In this document: positions 1 through 13,570 of the stretch, piece by piece
How positions within the stretch are numbered: the stretch's first letter is position 1
Layout: each line of letters starts with the position of its first letter
Assembly: GCA_012841425.1 (NCBI GenBank)
Contig: DUUR01000220.1
Location: forward strand, 1-13,570
Origin: Bacteroidales bacterium
GTDB taxonomy: Bacteria > Bacteroidota > Bacteroidia > Bacteroidales > Dysgonomonadaceae
Length of the DNA stretch: 13,570 nt
Direction of reading: 5' to 3'
Program-made: the position numbers and the translations under genes
The notes under the pieces: model-generated
What the model was told of the DNA's origin: nothing
Seen by the model: the letters and a program-made list of their open reading frames with translations, nothing else
Database searches by the model: none

Positions 1-7
1 CGTCTTG

Positions 8-1948
8 TTATTGTTTAATCACAAACCCACCATTTGGCTGAATAGTTACTTTGTAGCTTCCATCTTTTTTGATAGTGTGGTTTATTAAAGTAGGTTCTTT
101 TTTATTATTATCGTTATAGATATTAACCTTTTCTCCTTTTAGCATAGGAAGGTCAAGCTGAAGTTCAATCGCCTCTTCCATTGCATTAACACCTGCTATA
201 TACCAATTATCGCCATTACGACGAGCAATTACTGTATATTTTCCAGGATACCCATCTATATATAATGTCTCATTCCATGTTGTAGGAATATCCTTCATGA
301 AGTCCATAAGGAAACCTTCAGCATCAGTTAGGTTGTTAGGAGTTAGAGCAAACATTTGTACCGGACTCTGAAATAAAATTCCTGTTGCTATTTGAAAAAC
401 ATCAGTTGTAAGTCGTTCTTGCCCTCTAGTGTTGCCCCTATTAAGAAATTTATTCATGAATACTCCACCAAACTCCATGGTACCCACTGTGTTACGTATA
501 AAAGGATGTAGGGTAGCGTAAAATGCTTCTTTTTCGCGTACATCCTGTGAGAATATTAACATCTCTGAAGCGAGAACCGCTTCACTACCAACAAAGTTAG
601 GATACATGCGTTCCCAGCCGCGGGGTAGGGTGCATCCGTGAAAAATAATCATTAAACCATAATCGTTAGCATCAGAAAGGATATCTTCATAAAAACGCAT
701 GGTCTCTTGTTTATCACCACCAAAGAAATCAACCTTTAAACCTTTTACACCAATTTTTTGCAGCCACTTCATTTCTTCTTTTCTTGCAATGGATGTGCTC
801 ATTCTATTGCGTGGTCCTTGTGGAGCATCATTAAAAGCCCCATTTGAATTATACCAAAGGAAAACATCTACATTTTTTGAGTGAGCATAATCAATCAATT
901 CTTCCATCTTCTCGTATCCAATATTGGCATCCCATAAAGCGTCAATAAGTATGTATTCGTATCCCATGTCTGCTGCGAAGTCGATATATTTTACCTGATC
1001 ATCCCAGTTCATACTTTGATCCTGCCATACAATCCAGCTCCATGTACCGCGGCCGAATTTATATTCTTGCGATGGTTGATACAGCGGTTCAACAACATCA
1101 AATGCAATGGTTGTTTCAACAATAGGTTTTAAAGTATTACCCACTGTAATTGTGCGCCATGGTGTAACACCAGGAAGAGGTATTTGTGCACCCCTACTGC
1201 CAAATCCGTTGTTTTGGTTAAGATGAGGATACTGAATATGGTAGAGTCCATCTTTAGTTCCATCGCTAAGATGAGATGCGTTATACTGACTGCTTACTCC
1301 TGTTTCAGAAAGTAGTACCCAGTTATCGTTACCTAATCTAAATAGTCCTGGAAAAACATAACCCAAATTGCCATATGTTCCTTTGCCTACAGGCTCATCA
1401 TTGGTATATCCGCTTTCGTAGCTGGGTGAGGTTCGGGCAAATGCACCCATTGCACCCATCATATTTGAAAGAAACGTGGTAGTATATTCGGGAAATTTAA
1501 AACCTGTTGCTTCTTCCTCAATTACAACTGCTCTTCTTTCACCCCAAGCAGGGAGTTCATATCTGAAAGCAATGTCATTATTACTAACCTGAAATACAAT
1601 GCTTAAACCTCTTTGCTTTTCATCTTCAAACGAGGATGTTAATTTATTTGCAACATAGTGAATATCCGATTTCTTAATCTTATCTTGTGTGTACTTTTTC
1701 TCAACTTGTTCCACTGTTTGTTCCTTAAATGTTAGGTTTTTGCTAAAGTCTCCTTCATTTGTTAGTAGTCCAAGAGGTGACTTTTCCAGAGCAGTTTTAC
1801 CGTCATATTCAACAGAATATTTAGGTTGCCCCTCTTCTAAAAATATATCAAGTTTAAGTTTACCGTCGGGACTTGAAACCGTGGCTACTTGAGCGAATAT
1901 TATATTAGTTATAAAAAGTAATAGAATAGATAAAATGCCTTTTTTCAT
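8..1948 (-). CDS. GH97 family glycoside hydrolase, retaining type (probable alpha-galactosidase)
   Basis: The 646-residue protein is full length for GH97. Residues 1-19 form a signal peptide (MKKGILSILLLFITNIIFA, then Gln-Val) with no lipobox Cys, so a periplasmic location is likely. Residues about 22-285 are the N-terminal beta-sandwich, about 290-560 the (beta/alpha)8 barrel, and about 565-646 the C-terminal beta domain ending GGFVIKQ. The motif VKGLKVDFFGGD puts Asp407 at the position of the nucleophile of retaining GH97 alpha-galactosidases. Glu456, in GSEAV after LPRGWERMYPN, fits the acid/base. The inverting SusB-type glutamate pattern is not seen. The family also contains alpha-glucosidases, so alpha-galactosidase is an inference from this Asp motif and the xylan context. 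It is the last gene visible in the operon, 33 bases after the GH43-CBM6 gene. ATG at 1948 is followed directly by the signal peptide; the stop is TAA. A second GH97 lies at 12462-13570. Confidence 0.93.
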   Translation of the reverse strand: MKKGILSILLLFITNIIFAQVATVSSPDGKLKLDIFLEEGQPKYSVEYDGKTALEKSPLGLLTNEGDFSKNLTFKEQTVEQVEKKYTQDKIKKSDIHYVANKLTSSFEDEKQRGLSIVFQVSNNDIAFRYELPAWGERRAVVIEEEATGFKFPEYTTTFLSNMMGAMGAFARTSPSYESGYTNDEPVGKGTYGNLGYVFPGLFRLGNDNWVLLSETGVSSQYNASHLSDGTKDGLYHIQYPHLNQNNGFGSRGAQIPLPGVTPWRTITVGNTLKPIVETTIAFDVVEPLYQPSQEYKFGRGTWSWIVWQDQSMNWDDQVKYIDFAADMGYEYILIDALWDANIGYEKMEELIDYAHSKNVDVFLWYNSNGAFNDAPQGPRNRMSTSIARKEEMKWLQKIGVKGLKVDFFGGDKQETMRFYEDILSDANDYGLMIIFHGCTLPRGWERMYPNFVGSEAVLASEMLIFSQDVREKEAFYATLHPFIRNTVGTMEFGGVFMNKFLNRGNTRGQERLTTDVFQIATGILFQSPVQMFALTPNNLTDAEGFLMDFMKDIPTTWNETLYIDGYPGKYTVIARRNGDNWYIAGVNAMEEAIELQLDLPMLKGEKVNIYNDNNKKEPTLINHTIKKDGSYKVTIQPNGGFVIKQ

Positions 1949-1981
1949 TGTTAGTTTTTTTACTATAAATTAATTAATTAG

Positions 1982-3343
1982 TTATTCCGAAAACATCCAA
2001 TAGTCGAAGTACATCAAATGACTCCTAGGATTGCCCTTGACCACAAAATAGAGGTCGTGTACACCAGTAATGCTAGGAGCTTCAGCCGTTACAATCTCCC
2101 AACGATCACTTCCACCAGTACGTGGAATCTTCACTTCAGCAACCTTTTCTCCGTCAGTAGCTCCTAGTCGCACTTCCATAGTTATTGGGTCGTTATGAGT
2201 GGTACCAACACGGCAGCTGAATTTATTCGCACCTTTATTTCTGAAGTCCACATCTCTTACTCTTATGTAACTATCATTTTTATTAGCTGTTACAAAAACT
2301 CCCACTTCTTTATTTTGAGAAGCTTTAAAACCTTCAGAAAATGCAATTGTTTCGGCTTGATTTAATACATAGGGGTTTAAAGTGGCCAATCCCTGCTTAA
2401 TTCCTTCTGTCATGTTAAGCTGAGGTATGCTGCCATCTTCATTGAAAGACATCTCTTCAACACATACCGAGCGGTTAAAACCACCACCTCCAGGAAGAGC
2501 ACCATTATGATAGAAAAAATATGTTTTTCCTCTGAAATCAATAATTCCAGGATGGTTTGTAAAAGCTCTGCCCTGAGTAGGCATAACTACACCACCATAT
2601 TTCCACGGACCAATAGGGCTATCGCTGGTTGAGTATCCAATATGTTCTGGGAGGGGACCACCAGGCCAGAATAAATAATAGAGTTTATTTCTTTTATATA
2701 GCCAAGGTCCTTCTTCATACAAAGTATTTCTTTCAGAGTCGTCATCTCTTTTTCCAAACGACTCTTCTGTAAGTGGCACTCTAACTATCTCACCATCATA
2801 TGAAATCATATCTTCATTTAGCTTCACATAATAGAGGTTAGGGTTTCCCCAGTACATATATGCCTGCCCATCATCATCAATAAAAACAGTAGGATCAATA
2901 TCGCCCCAATCGGTTTGAACTAATGGTCCTCCAATTGGATCATAAAATGGTCCCATTGGTGTATCTGCAACAGCAACCCCAATTGCACCACGATTATTAA
3001 TACGAGAGATCATTGGAACATACATATAAAACTTTCCATCCCTTTCAATACATTGAGGAGCCCATGCATCACCTTTTGCCCACTCAAAATCAGAATACTT
3101 AAGTATAACCCCATGATCGGTCCAGTTTACCATATCATTTGTTGAATACAAGTTCCAGTTATCCATAGTAAACCACGAAGACCCATCTTCATCGTGAGTT
3201 GTATAAAGATAAAGACGGTCGTTCCAGACCATAGGTGCCGGATCGGCAGTGTATTTAGTCTGCACAATTGGATTCTGTGCAGAAATTGATAATAATGACA
3301 ATAGTTTTAGTGCAACTACAAATGCGATAAATTTATTTCTCAT
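1982..3343 (-). CDS. GH43 family enzyme with C-terminal CBM6 (arabinofuranosidase-like)
   Basis: The 453-residue secreted enzyme has a signal peptide at residues 1 to about 22 (ending SISAQ, no lipobox Cys). The five-bladed beta-propeller of GH43 spans about 25-315. The three expected acidic residues are visible: Asp34 as general base in YTADPAP, Asp150 as pKa modulator in GDIDPTVF, and Glu211 as general acid in YEEGPW. Residues about 325-453 form a CBM6-like beta-sandwich (it opens [11 protein letters not shown] and ends [12 protein letters not shown]), which usually binds xylan-type chains or chain ends. This architecture is common among arabinoxylan arabinofuranohydrolases in Bacteroidota; beta-xylosidase activity is the alternative, and the exact subfamily cannot be fixed by eye. 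The start ATG at 3343 directly precedes a good signal peptide, 26 bases after the GH43-CE1 gene. The stop is TAA at 1982. It probably strips arabinose from xylan fragments alongside its neighbours. Confidence 0.9.
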   Translation of the reverse strand: MRNKFIAFVVALKLLSLLSISAQNPIVQTKYTADPAPMVWNDRLYLYTTHDEDGSSWFTMDNWNLYSTNDMVNWTDHGVILKYSDFEWAKGDAWAPQCIERDGKFYMYVPMISRINNRGAIGVAVADTPMGPFYDPIGGPLVQTDWGDIDPTVFIDDDGQAYMYWGNPNLYYVKLNEDMISYDGEIVRVPLTEESFGKRDDDSERNTLYEEGPWLYKRNKLYYLFWPGGPLPEHIGYSTSDSPIGPWKYGGVVMPTQGRAFTNHPGIIDFRGKTYFFYHNGALPGGGGFNRSVCVEEMSFNEDGSIPQLNMTEGIKQGLATLNPYVLNQAETIAFSEGFKASQNKEVGVFVTANKNDSYIRVRDVDFRNKGANKFSCRVGTTHNDPITMEVRLGATDGEKVAEVKIPRTGGSDRWEIVTAEAPSITGVHDLYFVVKGNPRSHLMYFDYWMFSE

Positions 3344-3369
3344 TTTATTTTATTTATATTTTTACAATG

Positions 3370-10006
<6,637 letters not shown>

Positions 10007-10028
10007 TTTTGTTGAATTTATAATTATA

Positions 10029-12449
10029 CTACATTCGAGTAATTAAATATTTTTTTCCACGCTTAGTTAGCAAGTCATATTCATACACTTTTCTGGTTGA
10101 GCTATTCTCTACGTCGGCACCTTCATTAATAATTGGATCTTTAGCTTGAGGCTTATTAAATAAATGATTAGGATTATCTCCCTTAGCTTCAACCAAACCT
10201 TTGCCTTTTAGAGGCACATATGAACGGATTCTTAGGTTTCCACCTAATTTGGATGTAATTTCTGCTTTTTCAAGAATCTCATCATTCCAATTCATATCAA
10301 TATTGAATCCTCCACGTGCCACAATTCCCGAAACAAAGCCTTTTGACCATTCTTTCGGAATTGCTGGAAGTAGATGCACTGCGTGGTCGTGACTCTGAAC
10401 AAGCATCTCTGCTACACCGGCAGTCAATCCAAAATTGCCATCAATTTGAAAGGGTGGGTGGGCTGTAAATAAATTAGGATAAGTCCTACCATCCCTCTGA
10501 TTTCCAGGTCCAGCTAACGTAAGCATATTTTGAATAATTTTATATGCATGTTGTCCATCTAAAAGACGTGCCCATAAATTCACTTTCCATCCAATTGACC
10601 AGCCTGTAGCCTGATCTCCACGATAAATTAGAGATCTCTTTGCCGCTTCAAATAACTCAGGAGTACTGTATGGGGAAATCTGATTACCTGGATACAGGCC
10701 ATATACGTGAGATACGTGACGATGCTCACTATTAGGATCGTCAATATCTTCTAGCCATTCTTGTAATTGAGAGTGTTTACCAATTTGCATAGGGGGAAGA
10801 CGATCAGCCATTTCTCGTAACTCATTACTGTAGTTTGGGTTGTTACCGAGTATATCATTTGCCATAGCTGTATTCATTAATAGTTCGAATACAATCTGAT
10901 TGTCCATGGTTGTACCGGCTGTTATGGGGCCATGTTCTGGTGAAACAGAAGGACTAACAACCATCCATCCGTTATCGGGATGCTCTACTAATGTTGAAAG
11001 GAAAAAGTCAGAGGCTCCTTTCAAAGCAGGAAAATATTTTGATAAGAATTCTTTATCTCCAGTATATAACCAATGCTCCCAAATATGTTGACAAAGCCAT
11101 GCTCCTCCGGTGGGCCACATGCCTGCAGCAGCAAAATCTACTGGTCCTGTTATTCTCCATATATCTGTATTATGATGAGCCACCCATCCTTCGGCACCAT
11201 ACATTGTGCGTGCTGTCTCACGACCGCTTATACTAAGGTCTTCAATCATCTGAAACAAAGGTTGATGATTGTTAGAGAGATTAGTAATTTCTGCTGGCCA
11301 GTAGTTCATCTCAGCATTAATATTGATAGTGTATTTGCTATCCCATGCTGGATGTGTACTGTTATTCCATATTCCCTGAAGATTAGCGGGTTGTCCACCC
11401 GGTTGTGATGAAGATATAAGTAGATATCGTCCAAACTGTGCTAATAGAGCAACAAGTGATGGATCTTGCGTATTTTTAAATTCTTTAATTCTATCTGTTG
11501 TAGTCACATTTTTATTAGTGCTACTTCCGCCTAAATTGAGTTTAAACTTATTGAATTGAGGTGCATAAGCGGCAATGTGTTTATTAATAGCAGTTTTGTA
11601 TTTCTTTTTATATGCAGCATTAAGCTTTTCGGTTGCTAGTTTTTTAGGATCATTGTTTAGTGTATTCCAATCATTAAAATTTGTTGCAATAGATATATAT
11701 ATAATAGCCTCAGAAGCATTTGAGACATGAATGCGGTTTTCATTTGCCTCTACCTTGCCATCTTTGTTCTTAATTTCTGTTTGAATCTCAAAAACTACCT
11801 TACCAGGTATACCTTCGTGATCACCACCTTTTCCGTTTAATATTAAACGCTTTCCATTAGTTGAAACATTATGCTCTAACGGATTTTGATATGAAACAGA
11901 AAAATCAAGACTGTTTTTTTTATCAGCAGAAATACGCATTATAATAACATCATCTGCAAAAGATGAAAACAATTCTCGCGTGTAAGTTACACCATCCACC
12001 ATGTATCGTGTAAGAGTTACCGCTTTATTTAAATCGAGTTCTCTGTAATAATTCTGGTAATTCTGATGGTTTTCAAAGTTAAGAATAAGACTTCCTGCTG
12101 TTTGATAAGGCATTCCATGAGGACCTCCAAAAAATGTTTCATTTATTAATTTGTCAGCCTCGTCATATTTTTCTTCAAAAATTAGTTTTTGAACTTCGGG
12201 TAATGCACCTAATGCTTTAGGATTATCATTTCTGTGAGGAGAACCAGCCCAAAGTGTTTCTTCGTTCAGTTGAATTTCTTCACGTTCAGGTATTCCATAT
12301 ACCATTGCTCCCAGTCGTGAGTTACCCATCGGAAGTGCTTCTTCCCAAACAGTTGCAGGGGTATTATACCAAAGTTTCAGATCTTGAGAGATGATTTCAA
12401 GATTCGATATTCCAATGAATATAATTAAAAACAATGTAATTCTTTTCAT
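10029..12449 (-). CDS. GH95 alpha-L-fucosidase / probable alpha-L-galactosidase
   Basis: The 806-residue protein is a full-length GH95 enzyme with a signal peptide (residues 1 to about 21, MKRITLFLIIFIGISNLEIIS). The N-terminal beta-sandwich starts LWYNTPATVWEEALPMGNSRLGAMVYG. The (alpha/alpha)6 barrel spans about 320-690, and a C-terminal beta domain ends at 806. Active-site signatures match the inverting GH95 mechanism: Asn376 and Asn378 in TININ, Glu505 in SPEHG as general acid, and Asp670 in PFQIDGNFG. Two residues before Asn376 there is Thr374, where typical fucosidases read HLNIN with His. From recall of work on Bacteroides ovatus xylan loci, a Thr here marks alpha-L-galactosidases that act on capped corn xylan side chains. 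That specificity is an inference; GH95 membership is secure. The gene lies 12 bases after the upstream GH97 and 22 before the GH3 gene, consistent with one transcript. The stop is TAG. Confidence 0.93.
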   Translation of the reverse strand: MKRITLFLIIFIGISNLEIISQDLKLWYNTPATVWEEALPMGNSRLGAMVYGIPEREEIQLNEETLWAGSPHRNDNPKALGALPEVQKLIFEEKYDEADKLINETFFGGPHGMPYQTAGSLILNFENHQNYQNYYRELDLNKAVTLTRYMVDGVTYTRELFSSFADDVIIMRISADKKNSLDFSVSYQNPLEHNVSTNGKRLILNGKGGDHEGIPGKVVFEIQTEIKNKDGKVEANENRIHVSNASEAIIYISIATNFNDWNTLNNDPKKLATEKLNAAYKKKYKTAINKHIAAYAPQFNKFKLNLGGSSTNKNVTTTDRIKEFKNTQDPSLVALLAQFGRYLLISSSQPGGQPANLQGIWNNSTHPAWDSKYTININAEMNYWPAEITNLSNNHQPLFQMIEDLSISGRETARTMYGAEGWVAHHNTDIWRITGPVDFAAAGMWPTGGAWLCQHIWEHWLYTGDKEFLSKYFPALKGASDFFLSTLVEHPDNGWMVVSPSVSPEHGPITAGTTMDNQIVFELLMNTAMANDILGNNPNYSNELREMADRLPPMQIGKHSQLQEWLEDIDDPNSEHRHVSHVYGLYPGNQISPYSTPELFEAAKRSLIYRGDQATGWSIGWKVNLWARLLDGQHAYKIIQNMLTLAGPGNQRDGRTYPNLFTAHPPFQIDGNFGLTAGVAEMLVQSHDHAVHLLPAIPKEWSKGFVSGIVARGGFNIDMNWNDEILEKAEITSKLGGNLRIRSYVPLKGKGLVEAKGDNPNHLFNKPQAKDPIINEGADVENSSTRKVYEYDLLTKRGKKYLITRM

Positions 12450-12461
12450 AATATAATTATT

Positions 12462-13570
12462 TTATTCAATCATAGCAACAAAACCACCTCGGGACAAACA
12501 GTTAACTTCTAGAGGTTGGTCAATACCAGATATATCTGTAATGTTTTCAAAATCAAAACTCCGCTCTTCTGCACCATCTTTAATTATAGATATTTTGTTA
12601 AATGTGCTAACCAGTTCATTTACATCAAATGAGAGCGTTTGAGGAGACTCTTCACCGTTTAATCCACCAATATACCAAGTTGTCCCTTTTCTACGAGCAA
12701 GGACTACATAGTCACCCGGATATCCATCTAAAAGTTTGGTTTCATCCCATGCAGTTGGCAGTTTAGATAAAAACTCTTTAACAGGATTCGGGAGTGTTAA
12801 ATATGATTCAGGTCTGTCGGGCATATGTTGAATTGCCGATTCAAAAACTACAGTTAGCGCCAATTCGTGACCGTGTGATGTAATGTGTGGATGCTGAGAA
12901 TCTGTAAATGTGCCAGGGGTATAATCCATTGAGCCTATCACGTTTCTAGTAAAAGGAAGTGTTGCATTATGCTTGGCAGCTCTATTTGTCAGTAATGGTA
13001 AATTGTTATACCATTCCGCTCCGTAAACCGCTTCCACTGTCATCATATGAGGATAAGTTCTTTGCCAGCCACGCGGGATTGTTGCACCATGAAAATTCAG
13101 CATAAGTTTATAGTCAATAGCGTCTTCCAACAAATCTATATAGTAGTTCATCTCTTCATGACCATCACCATTGAAGAAGTCAACTTTGATTCCCGCAACA
13201 CCTTTATCGTGAAGCATTTTATATTCATTGACTCTGCTTTCCTTTTCATTTAAAATATACAATGGTCCGGGTGCACCTTCACCATTCCAATTGGTGGATG
13301 AATTGTACCAAAGCATTGATTTTACACCTTTTTCATCTGCATACTTTAATGCATCATCTACATTACCCCCATTACCCATTTCATTCCACTTCCAATCGAT
13401 AAGATTATATGGCCAGTTCATTTCAACTGCAAGATCTACATATTCTTTAACCAGTTGAAAGTTATTAGAACCATTATTGTAGGCCCAATAAATCCATGAT
13501 GCTGGCCCAGGTACTATCCAGCTGGTATTAGTAACTTTAGATGGTTCAGACACATCTGTAACTAATGTAG
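12462..13570 (-). CDS. GH97 family glycoside hydrolase, retaining type, 5' part outside the window
   Basis: The reading frame is open through the right window edge, so the N-terminus is missing. The part seen is the barrel and C-terminal domain, about 365 residues of an expected 640-670; the signal peptide and N-terminal beta-sandwich must lie upstream. A GTG at 13553 is in frame but is not a credible start, because it would leave out the beta-sandwich that GH97 enzymes need. Numbering from that GTG, Asp125 in GIKVDFFNGD is the nucleophile of the retaining subgroup. Glu174 in TVEAV, after HGATIPRGWQRTYPH, fits the acid/base. These motifs and their spacing of 49 residues are the same as in the GH97 at 8-1948, but the surrounding sequence has clearly diverged. 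Alpha-galactosidase is the most likely activity. The stop (TAA) is 12 bases before the GH95 gene, so the two are probably co-transcribed. Confidence 0.9.
   Translation of the reverse strand, partial: TLVTDVSEPSKVTNTSWIVPGPASWIYWAYNNGSNNFQLVKEYVDLAVEMNWPYNLIDWKWNEMGNGGNVDDALKYADEKGVKSMLWYNSSTNWNGEGAPGPLYILNEKESRVNEYKMLHDKGVAGIKVDFFNGDGHEEMNYYIDLLEDAIDYKLMLNFHGATIPRGWQRTYPHMMTVEAVYGAEWYNNLPLLTNRAAKHNATLPFTRNVIGSMDYTPGTFTDSQHPHITSHGHELALTVVFESAIQHMPDRPESYLTLPNPVKEFLSKLPTAWDETKLLDGYPGDYVVLARRKGTTWYIGGLNGEESPQTLSFDVNELVSTFNKISIIKDGAEERSFDFENITDISGIDQPLEVNCLSRGGFVAMIE

Noticed and set aside
1949..1981. AT-rich palindromic TTAATTAA bases in the gap before the leftmost GH97 as a promoter or terminator
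   Set aside because: The gap is only 33 bases, has no GC stem and no clear Bacteroidota promoter spacing; it looks like an ordinary A/T-rich leader.
11073..11408. Plus-strand open frame of 111 residues, and similar frames such as 5584-5916 and 6480-6914
   Set aside because: They lie opposite strongly supported glycosidase genes, have no recognizable domains and read as low-complexity reverse complements of coding sequence.
13551..13553. GTG as the start of the rightmost GH97
   Set aside because: The frame is open to the window edge and the protein would lack the N-terminal beta-sandwich and signal peptide present in its paralogue; the gene is cut by the window.

Overview
The window is a stretch of a Bacteroidota genome, read entirely on the minus strand, and it holds six carbohydrate-active enzyme genes packed tail to head. 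The lineage call rests on AT-rich DNA, A-rich translation leaders with no clear Shine-Dalgarno sequence, and a glycosidase set (GH97, GH95, GH43 and a GH43-CE1 fusion) typical of polysaccharide utilization loci (PULs). I cannot place the genus; a marine or gut Bacteroidales/Marinilabiliales or Flavobacteriia-like organism is a guess.

In order of transcription (right to left): a GH97 enzyme cut by the right window edge (12462-13570), a GH95 alpha-L-fucosidase/alpha-L-galactosidase (10029-12449), a very large modular GH3 enzyme of beta-xylosidase type with an inserted CBM6 and extra C-terminal modules (6218-10006), a GH43-CE1 bifunctional glycosidase/esterase (3370-6207), a GH43-CBM6 arabinofuranosidase-like enzyme (1982-3343), and a second, complete GH97 enzyme (8-1948). 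Gaps between genes are 12, 22, 10, 26 and 33 bases. No promoter, terminator, RNA gene, mobile element or repeat array is visible, so this looks like an interior piece of one operon.

Taken together the enzymes fit the dismantling of a heavily decorated glucuronoarabinoxylan. GH97 would remove alpha-D-galactose, GH95 would remove alpha-L-galactose (or L-fucose), the GH43 enzymes arabinose (or xylose), the CE1 domain ferulate or acetate, and GH3 would release xylose from the oligosaccharides. All five proteins with a visible N-terminus have a standard signal peptide and no lipobox cysteine, which points to the periplasm. The SusC/SusD pair, endo-xylanases, glucuronidases and regulator expected in such a locus are not in the window. 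I see no evidence of an entirely new type of system. The more unusual points are the GH3 architecture, the GH43-CE1 fusion with a Glu at the usual catalytic Asp site, and the GH95 active-site threonine that suggests L-galactosidase activity.
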